The position numbers and the translations under genes are program-made. Under the pieces are notes generated by a model, which saw only the letters and a program-made list of their open reading frames with translations, was not told where the DNA came from and searched no databases. Shown one piece after another: positions 1-6,086 of a DNA stretch of 6,086 nt; position 1 is the first letter of the stretch, and each line of letters starts with the position of its first letter. The stretch lies in NCBI GenBank assembly GCA_913051905.1, contig CAJXBY010000158.1, positions 1 through 6,086 of the forward strand, in the 5' to 3' direction. The DNA comes from an uncultured Gammaproteobacteria bacterium (GTDB taxonomy: Bacteria; Pseudomonadota; Gammaproteobacteria; Arenicellales; UBA868).

Positions 1-914
1 AATCATTGATCCAGCGGGTTGCGAAAAGTTATTTCGCGGTACTTGCCACCCAGGATAACCTGGAGCTCTCCGAGCGAAACCAGCGCGCGATAGGCCGGCA
101 ACTGGAACTGGCCGAGGAGCGGCTGGAAGTCGGTCTGGGCACCCGCACCGACCTCTACGACGCCCGGGCGCGATTTGAAAATGCCGTCGCTGAAGGCATC
201 GAAGCCCGGCGGCTGCTCGATGATGCGCGCCAGGCTCTGGTTGCGCTGGTCGGTCATGACCCCGGACATTTACAGCCTCTTTCAGCGGCTGCCCCCCTGG
301 CCAAACCGGACCCCGACAACGCCGAGATTTGGGTGGCCCGCGCCCTCGGCGAGAACCGAGACCTGCAGACACTGAAGCTGGCGGTTGATCTTGCGAAACT
401 AGGAATCGACCTCGAAAAAGCGGGGCGGTTCCCCACGGTCGGTCTCGGTCTGTCGGCCGAATACACCGACAGTGCTGTTTCGGACGGCACGGATACTTCT
501 TTGACCTTTTCCTTGAGCCTGCCGTTCTACCAGGGCGGGCTGGTCAATGCGCGTGTTCGCGAGGCGGCATCCGAGCACAACGCTGCCCGAGCCAGCTACG
601 AGTCGGCCCGCCGCGACGTCCAGCGCCAGACCCTACAGGCTTTTCACGGCGTCAATAGCCTGCTCCGGCGTATACAAGCGTTGGCCGAGGCGGTACGGGC
701 CGGTGAAAGCGCTTTGCAGGCTAAAGAAGAAGGTTTTGCCGCCGGGCTCACCACCAATATCGAGGTTCTCGACGCCCAGCGCGACCTGTTCAGGGCCGAG
801 CGTGATTATCTGAAAGCACGCTACGATTATGTCCTACAAGTCCTGCTGCTTGAACAACTTGCAGGACAGCTCGACGAGTCTGACATTGCCAGAATCAACC
901 ACTGGCTGGGGTGA
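1..914 (+). CDS. TolC-family outer membrane efflux/secretion channel protein, 5'-truncated by the window edge
   Basis: This is the C-terminal part (about 303 codons) of a TolC-like protein; the signal peptide and first strands lie outside the window. The frame is open from base 3, so the TTG at base 6 is not the real start. TolC proteins form trimeric outer-membrane channels that join inner-membrane pumps or type I secretion systems through an adaptor. Counting from that TTG, the first repeat ends with long amphipathic helices and a GLGTRTDLYDARARFENA segment (residues 43-60). The second repeat begins with a strand-rich stretch (about 142-180, with a YQGG turn). It then repeats the signature as GLTTNIEVLDAQRDLFRAER (247-266), followed by a helix ending ARINHWLG. 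The duplicated GL-x-T-x-(x)-D/E-x-L-D-A pattern is typical of the family. No pump or adaptor gene is visible in the window, so the substrate cannot be inferred. Family call is secure; tolC orthology versus another outer-membrane efflux protein is less so. Confidence 0.9.
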   Translation, partial: SLIQRVAKSYFAVLATQDNLELSERNQRAIGRQLELAEERLEVGLGTRTDLYDARARFENAVAEGIEARRLLDDARQALVALVGHDPGHLQPLSAAAPLAKPDPDNAEIWVARALGENRDLQTLKLAVDLAKLGIDLEKAGRFPTVGLGLSAEYTDSAVSDGTDTSLTFSLSLPFYQGGLVNARVREAASEHNAARASYESARRDVQRQTLQAFHGVNSLLRRIQALAEAVRAGESALQAKEEGFAAGLTTNIEVLDAQRDLFRAERDYLKARYDYVLQVLLLEQLAGQLDESDIARINHWLG

Positions 915-944
915 CGTCGGCCTTTACACCAACCACCGACCAGG

Positions 945-988
945 CCGGGGGGAGCAACGACACCCCCTGGGGCGAGCCTGTGCCCCGG
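945..988 (+). other. GC-rich overlapping hairpins between the tolC-like gene and mlaA
   Basis: Two overlapping inverted repeats lie 31 bp past the tolC-like stop codon. The first pairs CCGGGGGG (945-952) with CCCCCTGG (963-970), giving an 8-bp stem with one G-U pair and a 10-nt loop. The second pairs CTGGGGC (967-973) with GCCCCGG (982-988), giving a 7-bp stem with one U-G pair and an 8-nt loop. They share bases 967-970, so they cannot both form in full. An outer CCACC (933-937) / GGTGG (993-997) pair could enclose an alternative CCGGGG/CCCCGG fold. No T-run follows, so this does not look like a standard intrinsic terminator. It may protect the 3' end of the upstream mRNA or mark a factor-dependent stop. 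The rest of the 135-bp gap shows no convincing gene or promoter. Confidence 0.45.
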
Positions 989-1037
989 TAGTGGTGGCCA
1001 GGTAGCGCATGGATCACACCCTTATTAGCAGCGCACC

Positions 1038-1043
1038 GAAGAG
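1038..1043 (+). promoter_or_regulatory. probable ribosome binding site of mlaA
   Basis: GAAGAG is a modest purine-rich match to the Shine-Dalgarno sequence. It lies 6 bases before the GTG at 1050 and 9 bases before the adjacent ATG at 1053, and could serve either. The ATG at 1092 has no comparable site in front of it, which favours the longer start. Confidence 0.45.
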
Positions 1044-1049
1044 CACCGC

Positions 1050-1841
1050 GTGATGGTCCGGCACCTTGCGACACCATTGGCTGGTCTCTGGATGCGAACC
1101 GGCCTCGTGATGGTCGTCTTGGCCTTGGTTTTAGGCTGCGCCAGTGTGCCCTCCGAGACCGACAGAACTCCTGGTTCTTCTTCGCTGGTGGTGGATCCGT
1201 TCGAACCGATGAATCGTGCCGTTTTTGACTTTAACGACGCCGTCGACCGCGGGTTTTTCCGCCCGGTCGCCAAGGTTTACCAGCGCACCCTGCCCCCGGG
1301 TATGCGTGCGTCAGTCGGCAATTTCTTTGACAACCTGCGCGGCCCGACCACCATTATCAACGATGTATTGCAGGGTAACTTCACCCAGGCGGTCGCGGAT
1401 TTTGACCGTTTTACCATCAACACAACCCTGGGTGTTGCCGGCCTCTTTGATGTGGCTACCCCCCTGGGCCGACCACGCCACCAGGAAGATTATGGTCAGA
1501 CTCTAGCGCTGTGGGGCGTCCCTTCGGGACCTTATTTGGTGCTGCCGCTACTCGGCCCCGGCACTCCGCGCGATGCGCTTGGTTTAGTGCCAGAATTTCT
1601 ATATTCGGACCCGTTGGCCAGCAATGCCACCACGTCGGAACAGGTATTGCGATATACCCTGCGCTTCATTGACATTCGAGCCAGCTTGCTCAAAACCGAT
1701 CGTCTTCTCCAGCTGCAGGTTGACCCTTACCTCTTTGTGCGCGAGGTCTACCGCCAGCAGCGTCACGCTGAGATCTATGGCGACAGTCAACCGGAACCAG
1801 CGGAGATGCTAGATCTTGAAAAAGCGCTGTTTGATGAGTGA
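1050..1841 (+). CDS. mlaA: MlaA (VacJ) family outer-membrane lipoprotein, phospholipid asymmetry
   Basis: MlaA removes misplaced phospholipids from the outer leaflet of the outer membrane and passes them to periplasmic MlaC for return to the MlaFEDB inner-membrane transporter. The 263-residue product (E. coli MlaA is about 251) starts with a hydrophobic signal ending in the lipobox LVLG-C30. The residue after Cys30 is Ala, not Asp, which fits sorting to the outer membrane. Family landmarks follow in order: DPFEPMNRAVFDFND (49-63), RPVAKVYQRTLPPGMR (71-86), the NFFDNLRGPTTIINDVLQG stretch (91-109), DRFTINTTLGVAGLFDVA (119-136), HQEDYGQTLALWGVPSGPY (144-162) and RASLLKTDRLLQLQVDPYLF (210-229). 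Translation starts at GTG 1050 or ATG 1053; an ATG at 1092 (residue 15) would still leave a short lipoprotein signal. The apaH start follows after only 34 bp, suggesting cotranscription. No mlaBCDEF genes are visible in the window; mlaA standing apart from them is common. Confidence 0.95.
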   Translation: MMVRHLATPLAGLWMRTGLVMVVLALVLGCASVPSETDRTPGSSSLVVDPFEPMNRAVFDFNDAVDRGFFRPVAKVYQRTLPPGMRASVGNFFDNLRGPTTIINDVLQGNFTQAVADFDRFTINTTLGVAGLFDVATPLGRPRHQEDYGQTLALWGVPSGPYLVLPLLGPGTPRDALGLVPEFLYSDPLASNATTSEQVLRYTLRFIDIRASLLKTDRLLQLQVDPYLFVREVYRQQRHAEIYGDSQPEPAEMLDLEKALFDE

Positions 1842-1863
1842 ATCATTACCGGGCGACCCGCAC

Positions 1864-1869
1864 AGGAAG
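1864..1869 (+). promoter_or_regulatory. ribosome binding site that fixes the GTG start of apaH
   Basis: AGGAAG lies 6 bases before the GTG at 1876. An in-frame TGA at 1870-1872, just upstream, means the gene cannot start any earlier. A later start would cut into the essential GDVQG motif. Confidence 0.75.
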
Positions 1870-1875
1870 TGACAC

Positions 1876-2694
1876 GTGGCGACCTGGGCTATCGGCGATG
1901 TCCAGGGCTGCCTGGATTGTTTAGACCGGTTGTTAGAGAAGATCCGCTTCGACCCTAGCGAGGATGTCGTATGGTTTGTTGGGGACCTCGTCAATCGAGG
2001 CCCCGACTCGCCGGGTGTCCTGCGGCGCGTCGCCGGCCTAGCAGACCGCGCGGTAACCGTTCTCGGTAACCATGACCTTCACCTGCTGGCCATCGCCGCC
2101 GGGCTTCAACCGGACCGCCCCGATTACCGACTCGGTGCACTGCTCGCGGCAGACGACCGGGATGCGTTAATTGAATCGGTTCGCCGGCGCCCCTTGATTC
2201 ACCATGACCGGGCGTTGGGCACAGTCATGGTCCACGCCGGTCTCTACCCTGGCTGGTCCCTGTCACAGGCCTGTGCTCTAGCCCGTGAAGTCGAGGATGT
2301 GCTCGGTTCCGACAACTGGCGGGATTTTATAGAGAACATGTATGGTGACGAGCCACATTGCTGGGATGACAGTCTGAAGGATTGGGCGAGACTGCGATTC
2401 ATCACCAATGCCTTTACGCGTATGCGTTTTTGCCGCGCTGACGGCGGCCTCGATTTAACCCAGAAGGGTCCGATTTCCGGCGCAGCTGGTCGTCTGTGCC
2501 CCTGGTTCGAAACACCAGCGGTCACCGATGCACCGTACCGTATTGTCTTCGGTCACTGGTCCGATCTCGGCGTGTACCGCCACCGCAACGTCATATGCAT
2601 CGACGGGGGCTGCGTCTGGGGCGGAAAGCTGGTAGCGCTGAAGCTCGATACGGATACAAGCAACCTCGAAGTGGTAGACTGCACACGAGTCTGA
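1876..2694 (+). CDS. apaH: Symmetrical bis(5'-nucleosyl)-tetraphosphatase (Ap4A hydrolase, ADP-forming)
   Basis: ApaH splits diadenosine tetraphosphate symmetrically into two ADP. It thereby limits Np4N alarmones and also removes Np4 caps from RNA in enterobacteria. The 272-residue protein (E. coli 280) carries the metallophosphatase signatures GDVQGC (7-12), GDLVNRGPDS (36-45) and GNHDLHLL (64-71). Further landmarks are VHAGLYPGW (119-127), the ApaH-specific LRFITNAFTRMRFC (173-186), FGHW (225-228) and DGGCVWGG (243-250). The metal ligands expected in these motifs are present. Gln10 replaces the His of the E. coli GDVHG motif, a variant also known in pseudomonad-type ApaH proteins, so I do not read it as inactivating. 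GTG is the only possible start, set by an in-frame stop just before it and a good AGGAAG site. The gene sits 34 bp after mlaA and 17 bp before apaG, the reverse of the E. coli apaG-apaH order. Confidence 0.97.
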   Translation: MATWAIGDVQGCLDCLDRLLEKIRFDPSEDVVWFVGDLVNRGPDSPGVLRRVAGLADRAVTVLGNHDLHLLAIAAGLQPDRPDYRLGALLAADDRDALIESVRRRPLIHHDRALGTVMVHAGLYPGWSLSQACALAREVEDVLGSDNWRDFIENMYGDEPHCWDDSLKDWARLRFITNAFTRMRFCRADGGLDLTQKGPISGAAGRLCPWFETPAVTDAPYRIVFGHWSDLGVYRHRNVICIDGGCVWGGKLVALKLDTDTSNLEVVDCTRV

Positions 2695-2711
2695 GTACCC
2701 GGCCAGTCACA

Positions 2712-3088
2712 ATGGAAAACCCCTATCAAATAGACGTCCAGGTCGAAACTACCTACGTCGCCGAGCACTCAGCACCGGATGAAGACCGGTTCGTCTTCGC
2801 TTACACCATCACGTTGGTCAACCGGGGGTCGGTCACAGCACAACTAATTTCGAGACACTGGTACATTACCGACGCTGAAGACCGTACCGAAGAGGTCGAA
2901 GGGGAAGGCGTAGTCGGTGAGCAGCCGATATTAAAGCCAGGCGAGGGCTTTCGCTACACTTCAGGCGCGGTAATCGAGACCCCGGTAGGCACCATGCACG
3001 GTACCTATCAGATGATCGCGGAGGACGGCCGGGAATTTGACGCGACTATTCCCCGATTCGTCCTCTCTGCTCCACGCACTTTACACTG

Positions 3089-3089
<1 letters not shown>
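2712..3089 (+). CDS. apaG: ApaG protein (DUF525 / ApaG domain)
   Basis: ApaG is a small protein of immunoglobulin-like/fibronectin type III beta fold. Its biochemical role is poorly defined; in enterobacteria it is linked to ApaH and to cobalt/magnesium resistance phenotypes. The 125-residue product is the same length as E. coli ApaG. It shows the core motifs FVFAYTITLVNRG (27-39), HWYITD (49-54), the glycine-rich GEGVVGEQPILKPGEGF (64-80), YTSGAVIETPVGTMHGTYQM (82-101) and a DATIPRF...PRTLH end. The reading frame is open well upstream, overlapping apaH. The ATG at 2712 is chosen because the conserved domain begins there, the length fits, and the extra upstream residues look like out-of-frame apaH sequence. 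No good Shine-Dalgarno site precedes it; with apaH ending 17 bp upstream, translational coupling is plausible. The gene ends 17 bp from the convergent end of gyrB. Confidence 0.95.
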
Positions 3090-5588
<2,499 letters not shown>

Positions 5589-5622
5589 AAAAATAGCTTG
5601 TTTTTAAGGGTTTTTATGCAAT

Positions 5623-5638
5623 TGTTTCACGTGAAACG
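5623..5638. promoter_or_regulatory. parS site 1 (ParB-binding centromere-like site)
   Basis: TGTTTCACGTGAAACG matches the widely conserved chromosomal parS consensus TGTTTCACGTGAAACA at 15 of 16 positions. Bases 5624-5637 form a perfect 14-bp palindrome. ParB loads at such sites, spreads along the DNA and, with ParA, segregates the origin region. The site lies 34 bp beyond the -35 box of gyrB on its upstream side, in the dnaN-gyrB gap. Chromosomal parS sites cluster near oriC, which fits the dnaN/gyrB setting. Confidence 0.9.
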
Positions 5639-5655
5639 ACGCGTTTAGCATGACG

Positions 5656-5689
5656 CCAGGACACCCTGGTTTCACGTGAAACGACCAGG
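5656..5689. repeat. Alternating CCAGG/CCTGG blocks around parS site 2
   Basis: CCAGG occurs at 5656-5660 and 5685-5689, with CCTGG at 5665-5669 between them. The first two form a 5-bp inverted repeat with a 4-base loop. The CCTGGT at 5665-5670 also pairs with ACCAGG at 5684-5689 around the parS core, with its centre shifted about 1.5 bp from the centre of the core. In RNA read through from dnaN, these arms could form alternative hairpins, but no T-run follows. All three blocks also match the CCWGG methylation motif. The function is unknown. Confidence 0.35.
5668..5683. promoter_or_regulatory. parS site 2 (ParB-binding centromere-like site)
   Basis: GGTTTCACGTGAAACG contains the same perfect 14-bp palindrome as site 1 (here 5669-5682) and matches the 16-base consensus at 14 positions; only the outermost bases differ. 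The centres of the two sites are 45 bp apart, about four helical turns, which would place two ParB dimers on a similar face of the helix. It lies about 45 bp downstream of the dnaN stop codon. A second exact copy of a 14-bp palindrome in so short a gap makes chance very unlikely. Confidence 0.88.
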
Positions 5690-5727
5690 TGAGGAAACGG
5701 TAATTTTGGGATGCTTTAGCGGTCGCC

Positions 5728-6086
5728 TTACAGACGCATCGGCATAATCAGGTAGAGCGTGTCTTCGTCGCTGGGGACATGGAGCATGCAGCCACTGTTG
5801 ACGTCCTCAAGGTCGGCTTCTATCCGCTCCGTCGACATTGCTCTCAGGGCTTCCATCAGATAGGTGACGTTAAAGCCGATCTCGAGGTTCTCGCCGTCGA
5901 AGTCGACTGCTATCTCGTCGCTCGCCTCCTCCTGATCCGGGTTGTGCGCCGAGACCTTCAGCGAACCCTTGGACAAGTCCAGTCGTACACCACGGTATTT
6001 CTCGTTGGTCAGGACCGATGTTCGAGCCAGAACCTCATACAGCAGGGTTCGGTCGGCCACCATTTTCTGAGACAGCACTTGCGACA
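5728..6086 (-). CDS. dnaN: DNA polymerase III sliding clamp (beta subunit), C-terminal part only
   Basis: DnaN forms the ring-shaped dimer that tethers polymerase III to DNA and binds many replication and repair partners. Only about the last 118 codons are present, corresponding to domain III of a roughly 366-residue protein. The gene enters from the right edge, and the GTG at 6078 is an internal codon rather than the start. Landmarks are LTNEKYRGVRLDL, NPDQEEASDEI and the highly conserved EIGFNVTYLMEAL. The C-terminal MPMRL contributes to the hydrophobic cleft that binds clamp-binding peptides. The stop is the TAA read from 5730 to 5728. Downstream on the same strand comes gyrB after 194 bp, with no recF between. 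No clear intrinsic terminator follows dnaN, so some read-through into the parS region is possible. Confidence 0.97.
   Translation of the reverse strand, partial: SQVLSQKMVADRTLLYEVLARTSVLTNEKYRGVRLDLSKGSLKVSAHNPDQEEASDEIAVDFDGENLEIGFNVTYLMEALRAMSTERIEADLEDVNSGCMLHVPSDEDTLYLIMPMRL

Noticed and set aside
1000..1049. A promoter for mlaA in the 50 bp before its start
   Set aside because: TATTAG at 1023-1028 is a possible -10, but nothing resembling a -35 lies at the right distance.
895..1077. A 60-codon minus-strand reading frame in the tolC-mlaA gap
   Set aside because: It has no recognisable domain, and its sequence reflects the GC-rich inverted repeats and the edges of both neighbours.
1868..1883. 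A CACGTG at 1873-1878 near the apaH start as a third parS site
   Set aside because: The flanks match the parS consensus at only a few positions and lack the symmetric GTTT/AAAC arms.
1885..1920. Inactive ApaH because of GDVQG instead of GDVHG
   Set aside because: The Gln variant is known in intact ApaH proteins, and all other metal-binding and ApaH-specific motifs are present.
2496..2711. A 72-codon N-terminal extension of ApaG overlapping apaH
   Set aside because: The extension is apaH sequence read in another frame. The ApaG domain begins at ATG 2712, which gives exactly the family length of 125 residues.

Overview
The window is a piece of a gammaproteobacterial-type chromosome, moderately GC-rich by eye. 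All six protein genes belong to familiar families: a TolC-like outer-membrane efflux protein, the lipoprotein MlaA, ApaH, ApaG, GyrB with the insert seen in Gram-negative enzymes, and DnaN. Both terminal genes run off the window. I cannot name the genus. Because dnaN and gyrB lie side by side, the replication origin is probably near, beyond the right edge.

Layout. On the + strand, left to right: the 3' part of a tolC-like gene (1-914); a 135-bp gap with GC-rich inverted repeats; mlaA (1050-1841); apaH (1876-2694); and apaG (2712-3089). The last three are closely spaced and may be cotranscribed. A 17-bp gap with an AT-only palindrome separates apaG from gyrB, which converges on it from the - strand (5533-3107). 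Upstream of gyrB is a 194-bp intergenic region (5534-5727), then the C-terminal third of dnaN (- strand, running off the right end).

The dnaN-gyrB gap is the most interesting part. recF, which commonly sits between these two genes, is not there. The gap holds two perfect 14-bp copies of the ParB-binding parS core (GTTTCACGTGAAAC), 45 bp apart, and a strong-looking gyrB promoter with an extended -10 (TGGTATAAT). A centromere-like element, the gyrB promoter and the end of dnaN therefore share less than 200 bp.

How the genes relate. The left part is an envelope block (efflux or secretion channel, and phospholipid asymmetry) followed by the ApaH/ApaG pair, which is linked to Ap4A and stress metabolism. 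The right part is replication, topology and segregation. The apaH-apaG order is the reverse of the E. coli rsmA-apaG-apaH arrangement. I see no mobile element, CRISPR array, tRNA, rRNA or toxin-antitoxin pair, and no evidence of an undescribed multi-gene system. The novelty here lies in arrangement and in the intergenic signals.
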